The notes under the pieces were generated by a model. The model was not told the DNA's origin, searched no databases, and saw only the letters and a program-made list of their open reading frames with translations. From Cokeromyces recurvatus (Eukaryota; Mucoromycota; Mucoromycetes; Mucorales; Mucoraceae), in assembly GCF_025118155.1 (NCBI RefSeq), contig NW_026251393.1, positions 496,001 to 560,000 on the forward strand: a DNA stretch of 64,000 bases. The letters are read 5' to 3'. Shown in pieces: positions 12,401-23,328 of this stretch. The translations under genes and the position numbers were made by a program. The first letter of the stretch is position 1. Every line of letters starts with the position of its first letter.

Positions 12401-12563
12401 AGTCAGGATATATTTACAATTCTATTATTTACATAGGCTTTGTCATTATGGTGTTATTCGTTCTCTTACATGGAGACAACCTACTTCGACTGAAACTAAT
12501 CTTCTTCAATTAGCTTCAGCAGGTGAGGATCGCTCTGTGAGAATTTTTAATGTAGAATATTAG
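9462..12563 (+). CDS. ELP2: Elongator complex protein 2 (WD40)
   Basis: WD40 scaffold of the Elongator complex, which makes cm5/mcm5-type modifications on wobble uridine of tRNAs. Nine exons join in frame: 9462-9587, 9656-9734, 9786-9874, 9974-10133, 10195-10278, 10352-10679, 10737-12182, 12245-12349, 12437-12563, giving 847 residues, close to the family size. The N-terminus has SIGCNKTTHAACWGNSGLVA, typical of Elp2, then repeated WD units: LISGSADNTAKIWKM, LASASQDKYIRLWKIS, LLSASSDKSMMIWSPD, VTGSRDKTVKIWTQ and LASAGEDRSVRIFNVEY at the end. Characteristic Elp2 segments include GHDDWVFSVEW, LGFCGALFSPNGKHVISHG and VHGYDIKCLAFV. The two seven-bladed propellers fit the number of repeats. Confidence 0.93.
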
Positions 12564-12650
12564 ATGTGTAAAAAAAAAAAAATAAATAAATAAATAAATA
12601 AAAAGCAAGTATAAATTAATAAACATCATAAAAATAATAAAGTCTCCCGT

Positions 12651-13289
12651 TTAGTCTACAGATTCTAAAACTTTCTTTACAGTTTTGTATAACTTTATAC
12701 GCTCAACCATTTCTGTTTCAATAGAAGAATCTATATTTGATTCTAGATTCCAACAATCAATCAAAGTTTGAATCTGACGCTGAGTTGAGACACTTGAGGA
12801 TAATGAAGATAATAGTGTCACCTTGTGGGTAAACTCATTTTTATACATGTAAGATAACCGGCTGATTATATCATGTGTCTGAGCTGGTGTCACTGCAGTA
12901 ACCTGTATGAGTGAATGGGTAGAAATAGGTTGTGGCTTTGTGAGGAAGGGCTGATTTAATGATTTTGATACGTGTCGAATAGCTTCATGTTCTAATCGAT
13001 ACCAGTCATCTGTTACTTTTTCAAACAAGTCCAAAGTAGAATAAAGATTAGCAATGGAATTCTCCATGGATTCAGTTTGTTTAAACATCAGACGCGAAGG
13101 ATTAACATCATGTATTTCTAGAGTTGACATTTGATCTAATACAGCATATCGCTGTGCGATAATATTACTTATAGATTGTAATAAAAGTAGTGATTTGGAT
13201 TGTATTCGATGCCATGTATTGCATAATGTTTCTGCTTTATTTAATAAAGCGAATGATGCATTTCGTTCCTGAATCTGCTGTTGCTGCAT
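12651..13289 (-). CDS. AIRIM/C1orf109-like ribosome-maturation factor
   Basis: A 212-residue, mostly helical protein starting at the Met of MQQQQIQERNASFALLNKAE; the longer open frame upstream is crossed by a poly(A) run and looks untranslated. The C-terminal half carries AVTPAQTHDIISRLSYMYKN followed by LLSSLSSSV and IQTLIDCW. This pattern (AV[ST]P, then LLSS, then a Trp-ending helix) is the one I know from metazoan C1orf109 (AIRIM), a partner of the AFG2-type AAA ATPases that recycle pre-60S factors. The match is motif-level only, so the family call is moderate. It ends 87 bp from the convergent ELP2 gene and is divergent from uL2, another ribosomal gene. Confidence 0.6.
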   Translation of the reverse strand: MQQQQIQERNASFALLNKAETLCNTWHRIQSKSLLLLQSISNIIAQRYAVLDQMSTLEIHDVNPSRLMFKQTESMENSIANLYSTLDLFEKVTDDWYRLEHEAIRHVSKSLNQPFLTKPQPISTHSLIQVTAVTPAQTHDIISRLSYMYKNEFTHKVTLLSSLSSSVSTQRQIQTLIDCWNLESNIDSSIETEMVERIKLYKTVKKVLESVD

Positions 13290-13340
13290 ACTATAAAAAA
13301 AATGTGTATGTGTATATGTTAAATGTCTACAAGTATAAAC

Positions 13341-13383
<43 letters not shown>

Positions 13384-13740
13384 AATCCGGATCGGATTAT
13401 TACAGAAATATCCAATCAGAGCAACAGTATTTAAATTACCGCTAGATTCTAAAGTGAACATACAGTATTCAGCTTACTATGGATTGTACAAACTTCCTCT
13501 TCTCCTCCCTACACCTAATTAAGGGTAAAGTATCATGAACAAAACATAATATAACAAAAAAAAAAAAGGATAAGGGAAAAAGAAAAAAAAATAGAAGGAG
13601 ATTGGTTTTTGAAATAGATGGAAGATGTATAAATAAACGGCAAATAGATGGATGATTTGGATATAATTTATTGGGAGATTCATTTTTGCGATCAGAAGTT
13701 TCTAATTTCCATTTCTTCAATTATAGAATTTTAATTAAAG
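13290..13740. other. Divergent promoter region, AIRIM-like / uL2
   Basis: 451 bp between two oppositely oriented starts. It contains an A-run of 35 (13347-13381) near the AIRIM-like start, a CCAATCAG motif at 13412-13419, and a pyrimidine/purine-biased stretch leading to the uL2 ATG. Coordinated expression of the two ribosome-related genes is possible but inferred. Confidence 0.5.
13412..13419 (+). promoter_or_regulatory. CCAAT box (candidate)
   Basis: CCAATCAG lies in the shared upstream region of the AIRIM-like and uL2 genes, about 320 bp before the uL2 ATG and 120 bp from the AIRIM-like ATG. CCAAT is bound by the HAP/NF-Y complex in fungi. Functional use is inferred. Confidence 0.35.
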
Positions 13741-14595
13741 ATGGGTCGCGTTATTCGTGCTCAAAGAAAAGGTGCTGGAAGTATCTTCAAATCTCACACT
13801 GTTGGCCGTAAGGGTGCTGCTAAGCTCAGAGTTTTCGACTTTGCTGAACGTCATGGTTATATCCGTGGTATTGTTAAGGATATTGTCCACGATCCCGGAA
13901 GAGGTGCTCCTCTTGCTAAGGTTGTCTTCCGTGACCCTTACAAGTAAGTATATTATATTTTCTTCTCTTTTGTGTGTGTGTGTGTGTGTTTATGTGTGCG
14001 ATTGTTGAATTATAACTAACATGTTATTAAAAGGTACAAGCTCCGTACCGAAACCTTCATTGCCACTGAAGGTATGTACACTGGTCAATTCATCTATGCT
14101 GGTAAGAAGGCTGCTTTGAACATTGGTAACGTTATGCCCTTGTCCTCTATGCCCGAAGGTACCGTTATCTGTAATGTCGAAGAAAAGGTTGGTGATCGTG
14201 GTTCCATTGCTCGTACCTCTGGTAACTACGCTACTGTCATCGGTCACGGTGATGATGGTAAGACTCGTATTCGTCTTCCCTCTGGTGCCAAGAAGGTCAT
14301 TCCTTCTACCTCTCGTGCCGTCATTGGTATCGTTGCCGGTGGTGGTCGTATTGATAAGCCTATGTTGAAGGCTGGTCGTGCTTTCCACAAGTACAGAGTT
14401 AAGCGTAACAGCTGGCCCAAGACTCGTGGTGTTGCCATGAACCCCGTTGATCACCCTCACGGTGGTGGTAACCATCAACACATTGGTAAGGCTTCTACTA
14501 AGGCTCGTGACTCTCCTGCTGGTCAAAAGGTTGGTTTGATTGCTGCCCGTCGTACTGGTCTTCTCCGTGGTACTAAGAAGATTAAGGATGCTTAA
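13741..14595 (+). CDS. RPL2: 60S ribosomal protein uL2 (RPL8/RPL2)
   Basis: Core large-subunit protein next to the peptidyl transferase centre. Two exons, 13741-13943 and 14034-14595, give 254 residues, the usual eukaryotic length. The N-terminus [20 protein letters not shown] and the invariant [16 protein letters not shown], holding the functional His residues, are both present. The end, [15 protein letters not shown], is also typical. Codon use differs from most neighbours, with many C-ending codons (GTC, ATC, TTC, ACC, CGT), as expected of a highly expressed gene. The single intron near codon 68 contains a TG microsatellite (about 13970-13990). The ATG is preceded by an AT-rich leader with no upstream ATG nearby. 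Confidence 0.98.
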
Positions 14596-14953
14596 ATTAT
14601 TCGTTCTTAGTGTTCTTTGAATAATAATAAAATATTTTAACAATTTGTTTTATTATTGTTATATGTACATATATATACGCATTATTAATTTTTAAGGAAT
14701 TATAAGCTAGTTGTTTATATACAAATCAGACATTTGAGTTTGTATTTGAAAGCTTTATTAGCCGTCGTTACTACTATGTCCAATCAGATTCGAGAATAAA
14801 AGATGTTTTGTTTTTTTACAGTAGTAGTAGTAGTAATAATAATCTAACTGCTACAACTTATCAATCTGTCAATCTAAAATACCCCCTGAATAATTTTTTT
14901 TTTTTTTTCTTTTATCAACCTTTTTTTTTTTTTGATTAACTTACATTATATTC
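14596..14953. other. Intergenic, uL2 3' region and BolA promoter
   Basis: 358 bp, AT-rich with T-runs just before the BolA ATG, a CCAATCAG motif at 14780-14787, and a short AGT/AAT repeat. No other feature seen. Confidence 0.55.
14780..14787 (+). promoter_or_regulatory. CCAAT box (candidate)
   Basis: CCAATCAG sits about 170 bp upstream of the BolA gene start, a usual distance for a HAP/NF-Y site. CCAAT-binding factors govern iron and respiratory genes in many fungi, which would suit a mitochondrial Fe-S protein. Use is inferred. Confidence 0.35.
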
Positions 14954-15392
14954 ATGTTCATTTCCCGTTTTACACGCTCTACCGCTATCCGTCGTGCTTT
15001 TTACACAACAGAAGTTCCTTCAGGTTTAAGTGAAGGCGAAAAACGAATTTATAGCAAACTTACAGAAGCTTTTTCTCCACATAAACTTCAAGTTGTGGAT
15101 GTTTCTGGTAAAAATATTTGCTTAATATATATGTAGATGTGTATTAAGTTTGTCTATTTTTATTTATATATATATATTTATATGAAGGTGGTTGTGGATC
15201 TATGTATGCTATTGACATTGCTAGTAAAAAATTTGAAGGTACAACCATAGTTAAACAACATAGAATGGTTAATGATATTTTAAAAGAAGAAATCAAAGAA
15301 ATGCATGGCTTACAGGTAAATAGTAATACATGAACTTTGGCCTTATGTAAATGACTAACAATTTTATGTTATAGTTGAGAACTTCTAAATAG
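14954..15392 (+). CDS. Mitochondrial BolA-family protein (BOLA3/Aim1-like)
   Basis: Small factor that works with monothiol glutaredoxin and NFU to hand 4Fe-4S clusters to mitochondrial targets such as lipoyl synthase. Three exons join in frame: 14954-15107, 15188-15315, 15375-15392, giving 99 residues. The N-terminus MFISRFTRSTAIRRAFYTTE is a basic, hydroxylated presequence. The BolA fold follows: LSEGEKRIYSKLTEAFSPHK, VVDVSGGCGSMYAIDIASKK with the conserved Cys, and VKQHRMVNDILKEEIKEMHG with the invariant His of the RxH motif. The last exon encodes only LRTSK. The GGCGSMY loop favours BOLA3 over BOLA1/2. Confidence 0.9.
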
Positions 15393-16132
15393 ATTACATC
15401 ACATTACAATAATATATTTGTTTATGGGAAATTGAATATTAAAAATGTATATACAATAATTACATGTATAATAATAATAATGAAATAAACTATTTTGTTG
15501 TAGTAGTTACTAGTAATTAAAAAATAAGAAAACGATCTTGTACGTGAATATTATAAAAAAAAATATTCAATTACTAAATCTATAATACATGTCTTTTCTT
15601 TTTTTTTTTTTCTCATTGAGCAAAAAGAGGTAGTCCTTATTCGCAGTGGTAGTTATACCCTGATACTTCTCCCACTGTGCCATCTTCCAGCCGTACCGGT
15701 GCTCTAGGTTTTCCCTGCTGTATTACTACCCTCGGGCATTACCCTAGTATTGAACAACCTCCCAGTCCAAGCCTCCGCTCAGACTCGAATGTTGGACACC
15801 AGACTCTGTAAGACACTGTGATCGTTAAAGCACAGAATACCCCCATGAATCCACCAACGAATAAATTCATCTCTCCATGATCGCCACTCGGCCCACAGAA
15901 GAACGCTACTACTTCCGATCAATTTTATATATATGAAAAATTTTACTTATAAACCCGAGAAAATCTATGGGGTTGCCGAATTGTGGTATTTCAAATTTAA
16001 TTTTATATTTTTTTTTTTTAAAAAAAATAAGCGTATGTTATAATCAAAAAATAATTAATAAAATAAACACATAAAAAGAAAGAGCAATAATTTCCCCTTT
16101 TATTAGTTTTATTTCAATAAATGAATTATTTG
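15393..16132. other. Intergenic between convergent BolA and GPATCH1 genes
   Basis: 740 bp. The outer parts are AT-rich with no gene. The centre holds the GC-richer retroelement relic listed separately (about 15599-15930). Confidence 0.55.
15599..15930 (-). mobile_element. Truncated poly(A)-tailed retroelement relic (LINE-like 3' end)
   Basis: A GC-richer block in AT-rich flanks. Read on the minus strand it begins with a 47-codon open stretch (15919-15779) that includes SWRDEFIRWWIHGGILCFND and ends in TGA. About 165 bases of untranslated sequence follow, ending in a poly(A) run (plus-strand T 15599-15611). Coding end, 3' UTR and A-tail in that order, with no upstream gene body, fit a 5'-truncated non-LTR retrotransposon insertion. 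The protein family was not recognised with certainty, and clear target-site duplications were not seen. A processed host-gene fragment is the alternative. Confidence 0.4.
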
Positions 16133-19100
16133 CTACCACATATCTGCAGCCCTCATTCGACTTTTAGTACTACTCTTTTGTTGTTTATTATTTTCTTGTT
16201 CTGTTATAATAGGCTCTTTTTCAACCCATATACCTTCACTTAGAATAATATCTTCTTTATGGCTTTTATGACGATGCGAAGACGATCTGTTAGTGCTACT
16301 GCTGTGGCTTTTTTTACTACTCCTGTGCTTATGTCTACTACTACTACTATTTCTTTCAGGACTTTTACTTTTCTCTTCACTTCTCTTCCTTTTATGCTTT
16401 TCATGGCTACTTTTATGATGTCGACTATGTCTTCTTGACGTTCTATCTTCTTCATCTCTTCTCTTTCTTCGTTTTTCCTCTATTTCATTTTCACTATCAG
16501 AAACAGATATACGACGACGTCTATGTCCACTTGATCGAGGCTTGAAGGGTTGAACAAGTACTTCTTCAGACACGATAGTTGGAATAACTGTATCTGTTTG
16601 TTGTTCATTTCTTTCTGATGCTCTTCTAAACATAGGTCGAAAGGGTTCTACTGCAGTAGGTGTGGGTGATTTAGATGTAATGGGTATATCAACTGTAGGT
16701 GCCTTGGGTGGTGGTGGTGGGCCAATAAAATCATCTTCCTCCATAACGTTCGCTGAAGCTGCTTCATTTGTTAGATGTGTTGTTTCAAGCACAGTATCTT
16801 CTTTAGCTTGTTCTTCTTCTTCTTCCTCTGTATCTGAATTATCAAAAATAGCCTTAAAAATATCCATAGAAGGTCTTTCATAATCTAGAGGTGGTCCCTC
16901 ATCCTCTTCACTGTTTTTTTCAAGGGTTGTAGCAATACCTGTTGTGGGTGCTTTTACTTCTGTATCTGATTGTCTTTCGGATGGTTTAGGTATCACTGCT
17001 TTCATCATGAGATTATCTTTAGGAGTGTTCAAATTTTCTATAGTAGTAGCAGTAGAAAATTTCAAGGGTACACGTTCATTTAATAATGTCTCCATGGACT
17101 CCTTACTTAGTGCATCTTTTGATCCTGCTTGAGTACGTCCTGCTGCATTATCTGCCATAAACTCATGATCAGGATGTGGATTACGTATATTGAATCGTTT
17201 ACAAACGAGTCGATTTGGGTAAAAGGGCTTGATAGTACGTGTTAAATTACCGAACATATTCATAGCTGCTGCTTCTGCTTCTTGACTTAACTATATATAA
17301 CAATGTCAATTTCTTTAAATAAGAACGAAAGTATGTGTGATGTTTTTTTTTGTTTACCTGTTTTTTAGGTTCTGGAATTGCTTTTTCTTTTTCTTCTTTT
17401 TCTTTCCTATATTCCTCCTCTGTCTTCAGTCCACCTTCAAAATGAATCACTTCATGTTTTGTCGTATCAGAAGCAGTTGTAAATCGTCCACTCATCATAG
17501 AACTAATAGGTCTAAAAATGCGTGCAGCCTTTGCAAATTCGTCTAATTCCTTCATCCCTGCCTCATATGTTAAACCCTCAGGTATAGGTAAAACAGTCTT
17601 TGGAATACCATCCTCTGAATGCAAGCCTGCTTGATTCTCTAAGTAATGTTTATAACGTGCTTGCTTTTTAGGGTTATCACCAAAGGGTATAAAACCACGT
17701 AATGCTAAATTAGCTACTTGCTTTGAAACAGTAGGGAAATCAGAAAGTTGCGATTTATCTTTTCGTTGTTCGACAATAAAATGGAGAGCTTTGTCTAATT
17801 TATCCTTTGAATGTTGTGGCATATAATCAAATACAGACCGTTGTTCAATTGGTTTCTCGCCTAGTGCAAGGCCTCTTTCTTCAAAAGAAAATAAACCTTC
17901 TGCTGCTGCTGTGAGCTTTTTGGTTGGTGTTGAACTCTCTACTGTTGCACTTTGTGTTCTATGTATACCAGTAAAGTCAGCAGGTACCTTCGGTGGTGGA
18001 TACCATTTACCTAAATGCTGATTTTGACTGGATAATGATACATGAAATCCTAATAAAGGCGGTCTCCCATCTGAACATTTAGGTAATGACGGATCTTTCC
18101 TTCTGCGTCTCTCTTCTTCATCCTGTTTTTGTTGTTGTCGTTGCTTTGCTTTCAACATATCTAATGTATATTCATCTTCTTCATCATCGTATAGTGAAGT
18201 ATGATAATTCTTAAATGAAGATCCTTGTCCATAGTAAATATCATCATCGTACTCATTATCAAAAACACCTAATCCAAACGCACCCCGTGATTCATCTTCA
18301 TTAGATGGATCAAGGACTCCAAACGCTGACCTTTTCTTCTTATCCATACTAGAATTATCTTTATCTCTTTGCTGTGCTAGTTCGCGTAGTCGTTTCATTT
18401 CTGCTATTTCAGGTGCGGATAACGATAAATCATAACCTAAACCATACGTGTCTCGTTTAGGCTGAAAATTCTCAATAGGTGTATCTCGAGGTGCAAATGT
18501 GATATCTGTATCTATTACATCATCATCCTCGTCATCTAATTTCTTTCTATAAACTCGTGGACCAATTCCTTGCCCAGGACGCCAACCCATTTTTCTTAAT
18601 AAACGGATACCAATGGAGTCTCGAGGGGGGCCAAACATGTTCATTAAGCTGGTTTCTAAGAAATTTAATGCACCTCCTCTTTCCTCCTCTTCCTTCTGGT
18701 GCTGTCTACGTGCCGCCAGTTCGCGTTCTGTGCCTCCCAATATATCAAACTTTTCAGTAGTTACTAATTTGCGTGCATTGGCCATATCCTATGTTGAAAA
18801 CGCATAAATCAAATAATAAGAATAAAAAGAAAGAAAAAGGATTTTGTATTATAAAACGGATTCATACTTGTAAATCTTCTTCATCCATAAAATCTTCAGG
18901 TTTAGCTTGTTTTCTTTCATTTCTAGCATTTCGTGAAGAAACATAATTTGTTGGTTCCCAACCTAAAGAATAATAACATGCATATTTAATGTATATGTTC
19001 ATTTTAAGAAAAAAAAAGAAAAAGAAAAGAAAGAGAACAATAACAAGATATTAAAATAACCACTATGTAAACTGACCTTCTTTAGATCCTACAGTGTTAA

Positions 19101-19305
19101 AATAACCTGCAGAGAAACCGCCAGTAAATGCACCATGAAATCGTCGTCGACCATGCTCATCTCTGGCTTCTTGTTTCCAAACAGGCACGAACTGTCCAGC
19201 ATCAGAACGTCCTGCACGTCTATCTTTTTCTGTCTGTTCTGGGAATGCTGTACCAAATACAATGAAATTGTCTTTAGATCCGTGGGTTTCTCTTCCTAGA
19301 TTCAT
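16133..19305 (-). CDS. G-patch domain protein GPATCH1 / TOUGH homologue
   Basis: Nuclear RNA-processing factor; the family associates with the spliceosome and RNA helicases. Four exons on the minus strand, 19305-19077, 18962-18868, 18788-17358 and 17290-16133, give 970 residues, similar to metazoan GPATCH1. Residues about 15-85 form the DUF1604 domain ([20 protein letters not shown] ... [20 protein letters not shown]). The G-patch lies near 166-190 ([20 protein letters not shown]). A Surp-like stretch follows ([15 protein letters not shown]). The C-terminal 200 residues are acidic and then SR/KH-rich ([19 protein letters not shown]), as expected for a spliceosome-linked protein. It ends AADMW. 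All junctions keep frame and place family motifs together. Confidence 0.92.
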
Positions 19306-19400
19306 ATTAATTAAAAATAAAATAAAATAAATAGATAGATTTGAAGTTTAAAAGAAATTTTTAATAAATAAGAAAAAACAAAAAAAAAAAAAAAAATTAT

Positions 19401-19408
19401 CCAATCAG
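19401..19408 (+). promoter_or_regulatory. CCAAT box (candidate)
   Basis: CCAATCAG, 96 bp upstream of the GPATCH1 start, just past an A-run. It is the same octamer seen upstream of uL2 and the BolA gene. Use is inferred. Confidence 0.35.
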
Positions 19409-19508
19409 AAAAAAAAACTCTATGTTTATCAATATGCTCTATTATAATATAAAATCAAATAAGTTGTATTTTTTATTCTCTTATTAGTAAGGCTTCAAAT
19501 TATTAATA

Positions 19509-21195
19509 TTAGATAGCAGAAGAAACCTCTTGTTGATTTTCTTCAATAGATAAATTATAATTTAATTGCTCATCAGTCCATAATGGCTTGATTTCGGGTA
19601 AATCCTTCTTGCCAACATCACAACGACCTCCTTCAGCTGCATAGTCGGTGATACGCTTGAAACCATGACGATTCCAAATATCTTCAAGAGAATCAACAAG
19701 GTGATCAATCATAGCAGGTGTATGACCAGGAGAAGGAGTGATACGAAGACGCTCATGACCTACAGGAACGGTAGGGAAATTGATAGCTTGAACATAAATA
19801 TCATATTTATTCAAGAGCTCATCAGAGGCAATCTTTGCAGAGACAGCATCACCCAATAAGACAGGTACGATATGAGAAGGATTAGGGACAACAGGAATAC
19901 CTAATTCGTTTAAACGAGACTTCACAGTGCGTGCATTTAATTGTTGCATACGACGTTCAGCATTTGAATGTTTCAAGTAATTAATACATGTCTTTGCACC
20001 AGAAACAATAACAGGAGGTAAAGATGTAGTGAAGATAAAGCCAGGAGCATAAGAACGAATCATGTCAATAAATTGAGCGGATCCCGCAACGTAACCACCT
20101 ACAACACCGAATGTCTTACCCAACGTACCAGTGTAGATATCAATTTCATCCATAATACTACCATTACCACGATAAGGTTTATTAGCATTCAGATCAAAAT
20201 CAAGATGTTCAGCAACACCAGCACCACGAGGACCATAAATACCAACTGCATGTACTTCATCCAAGAAAGTGATAGCATTGTATTTCTTTGCCAACTCAAC
20301 AAACTTATGAATAGGAGCAATAGAGCCACACATAGAATAGACAGATTCAAAGGCAATAATCTTAGGTCTATTGTAATCAACAGATTGAAGTAACTGTTCA
20401 AGATGTTCAACATCATTATGTCGGAAGATATGCTTTTCAGCTCGTGAATTACGGATACCTTGAATCATAGAAGCATGATTTAATTCATCTGAAAAGAATA
20501 CACAGTTAGGAAGCTTAGAACCCAAAGTAGAAAGAGTGGCATCATTAGCTACCATACATGAGGAGAAAACAAGAGCTCCCTCAGTATGATGTAAGTCAGC
20601 TAATTCAGTTTCTAGCTGTAGATGTAAATCAGCATTACCAGCAATATTACGAGTACCACCAGCACCAGCACCATAGCGATCTAAAGTTTTTCTAAAATGA
20701 CACATAGACACACACACAAAAAAAGAGAAGTTATAATATATCACGACGATTCATGTCAAAAAAAAAAGTCTAAAAAACTTACTTCATTTCTTCTATTAAA
20801 AGAGGACTTGCACCCATACCTAAATAGTCATTTGCACACCATACAGTAACTTCATCGACAGGACGAGCAAGGTGAGCCATAGGAAACTTTTTGGCAAGAC
20901 GATTAATATTATTAAAATAACGATAGCTTTTATCATTTCGTTTTTTATCCAACATTTGCTTGTAAAAATTTTCGTAATCAAAAAGTTTAGTATCATGTAT
21001 TTGCTTTTGTTGGTCTTTGGCAGATACAGAATGATGCATACTTCTAGTTTGAATAGCTGCACCCATAACGGGACATTGATTAGCCTTTACTAATAAACCA
21101 TTTGTCTTAGTCTTAGCTAAACGTTTTAAAGCTGAGGTAGTATTGCCATGTAAGAAAGGACATGTTTTACGAGCTTGTAAAAGAATAGGCTCCAT
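19509..21195 (-). CDS. HEM1: 5-aminolevulinate synthase, mitochondrial
   Basis: First enzyme of heme synthesis: glycine plus succinyl-CoA to 5-aminolevulinate, PLP-dependent, mitochondrial matrix. Two exons, 21195-20783 and 20691-19509, give 531 residues. The N-terminus is a basic presequence with two heme-regulatory CP motifs (Cys12-Pro13 in [10 protein letters not shown], Cys41-Pro42 in NQCPVMG), the usual mark of heme-controlled import or stability. The catalytic core includes [46 protein letters not shown] and [17 protein letters not shown] with the PLP lysine near residue 330. The ending [15 protein letters not shown] is conserved. The leader just upstream of the ATG has an A-run of 35 (21235-21269). 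Confidence 0.97.
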
Positions 21196-21231
21196 TGTAA
21201 AGGGGGAGGTTAAGATATATATTTGTATATA

Positions 21232-21271
<40 letters not shown>

Positions 21272-22058
21272 AAAAAGAAAAGAGAATAAAGATGAAAATA
21301 AAATTTCTATAAACTGCAATAAAAAAATTTTCCTCGTTTTATAGTATATCCAGAATTTCACTATAAAAAAAGTCGGGGATTTTGTTTTTTTGATTGTTTA
21401 ATTAAAATAGGGAAAAATGTGTCAGAAAAAAAATAAATAAAACTTACAATTTTTGTTTTTTATTCTATGAAAAAATGTTTGAAGAAAAGATATGTTCTTC
21501 TGCGAGTATAAAACAGAAAGAATTAAAAGAATCTATTTCATAATATCTTATAAGCTTTTCTTTCTTTCTTTTTTTATCGTGCAAAACCAAAAAAAAGGGG
21601 CATTTGATTTTATTGGATAATCTCTTTAGATTTGTCAGCTATTTTAATTGGATAAGATTATGTAATAGATATTAAACAATTGGAAGCATACCTTCATTTT
21701 AATGTTTCAGTTTCTCTTTGATGTAAAATACATAAATATAAAAGTAAAAAAGAAAAAAAAACCCCTGATAATTAAGGTTATTATTGTTTATTAGCATGCT
21801 TTAATGTAAAAATTTACATAATTCTTACTCAGAAGTAGTGAAAAAAAAAACATGTATTTAAAGAAAAGCTTAGTTATATTATGCTATTTTATATAAATAT
21901 AAACATATACACATATATTTTTGAAATCAGCTTAACAAACAAACAAAAAAAATAGTTGCAGATCAGATAAATGATTGTGCAACAACATAAAAATCACTTT
22001 TTAGTCTTTGCTTTTCGGATTATGAATTTTTGACAGATATATTTATTATCATTGTTAG
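21196..22058. other. Intergenic, ALAS upstream region
   Basis: About 860 bp between the ALAS start and the tetraspan gene stop. AT-rich, with the 35-nt A-run at 21235-21269 in the probable ALAS leader. No gene, RNA or repeat family is recognised. Confidence 0.55.
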
Positions 22059-23328
22059 CTATAATATAAGCACTTTCCCTGGAGGCTTCAAGTCCTTTGA
22101 TTTATCATCTGTAAATTGAATAAATTTTGTCGTAGGCCTTTTCTCATTATCAGCAACAAGTATATCATTATCATCTACAATAGCTGTCATTAATTCATCA
22201 TTTCCAAACTGAAATTCATCATATTGTTTATGAACTAAAAGACTCCTTAGCAAATTTGTCTTTTTGGAAGGTTTCTTGTATGCAAGTAAAGGATTCTTAT
22301 TATTATTTTCGAGTCTATGTTTTCTGTAAGCAGAAGGAGCTATATTTCCAAATTCATTCATATTATTTAACATGGGCGGTCTACGGTAAAAGTTATAGGA
22401 TTGTTTAGCAGCAATAATCAATATCCAATGAATCTAAATGAATAAATTTATAGTAAAATCAAAAAATAAATACATAAATACATAAATTCACTTACATAAA
22501 CAATAAACATAATGATCATAGCTAATAAAGACCATTTAATTTCACTTTGGTATAATCTTTTACAGTTATAAATATCTACAGTAGAGTTTATTGGGTTTCT
22601 AGTAGAAGTGTTTGATGGAATAGTATCGTTCTGATAATCTGGGAGAGTGGTATTGTAATGATTGACTGATTCTTGAATACACCACTTATTGAATGCTACT
22701 TCATCTGTCACAAAATAGACAAAATTGATTAATGTAATCGCTAACACACCAAGTGCATTAGCAGTAATAGCTAATACAGTTGTCTTGGATGCAGTTAAGA
22801 TTTTAATAAATCCTGGACCTGGTAACATTCTTAATCTACTCCTCTAATATGTGTGTAACTATTAATAATGCCAAAATTAACATAATTATCAAAACAATTA
22901 CCCTAGATAGAAATATTAGAAAACTGAAAAGAGTGATAATACCAAATAGTAGATTGACAGCCCCAAATATGATTAATGGAACATCCTTTATATGAGAATA
23001 AAATGCTATATACATATAAAGAAGTAATGTTAGATATATAAAGTAGATTTATACATATTTGTACACATTACGACTCTGTTGCATAAAAGACGAAACAGAG
23101 AAATAAAAACTAATTCCCTATAATTATGATACGTGTTAATTTTAACTTGAATCTTGTTATATAAATTGCCTATTTTATTACCGCCCAACAGAAACATATA
23201 AGTGCAAAATTAGATTCACTTCTTATACATCCACAACAATAGACTCTAAATCGATTTGAATTGTAATAATGTGCTATATTGCCTTGTCTTCTGACCATTT
23301 CTCGCTGTTCTATTTGTTGAATATTCAT
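22059..23328 (-). CDS. Unknown four-helix membrane protein
   Basis: Not recognised. Five exons on the minus strand join in frame: 23328-23182, 23117-23072, 23005-22902, 22843-22496, 22433-22059, giving 339 residues. The 46-base second exon is required for the frame to continue into exon 3. Four hydrophobic segments are seen: about 39-60 (SNFALICFCWAGISFYFSV), 73-97 (LIIFGAVNLLFGIITLFSFL), about 116-140 (TTVLAITANALGVLAITLIN) and about 195-222. The loop between helices 3 and 4 carries four N-glycosylation sequons (NTT, NDT, NTS, NST) and Cys residues, which suggests a lumenal or extracellular loop. The tail is basic and then acidic. The tetraspanin-like layout is suggestive, but no CCG signature lies in the loop. 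Confidence 0.6.

Noticed and set aside
13290..13415. N-terminal extension of the AIRIM-like protein
   Set aside because: The longer frame translates a 35-nt A run as poly-Phe; it is more likely leader sequence.
13990..14643. Minus-strand 217-codon frame across the uL2 gene
   Set aside because: Antisense shadow of uL2 exon 2 produced by biased codons; Thr/Ser-rich with no family features.
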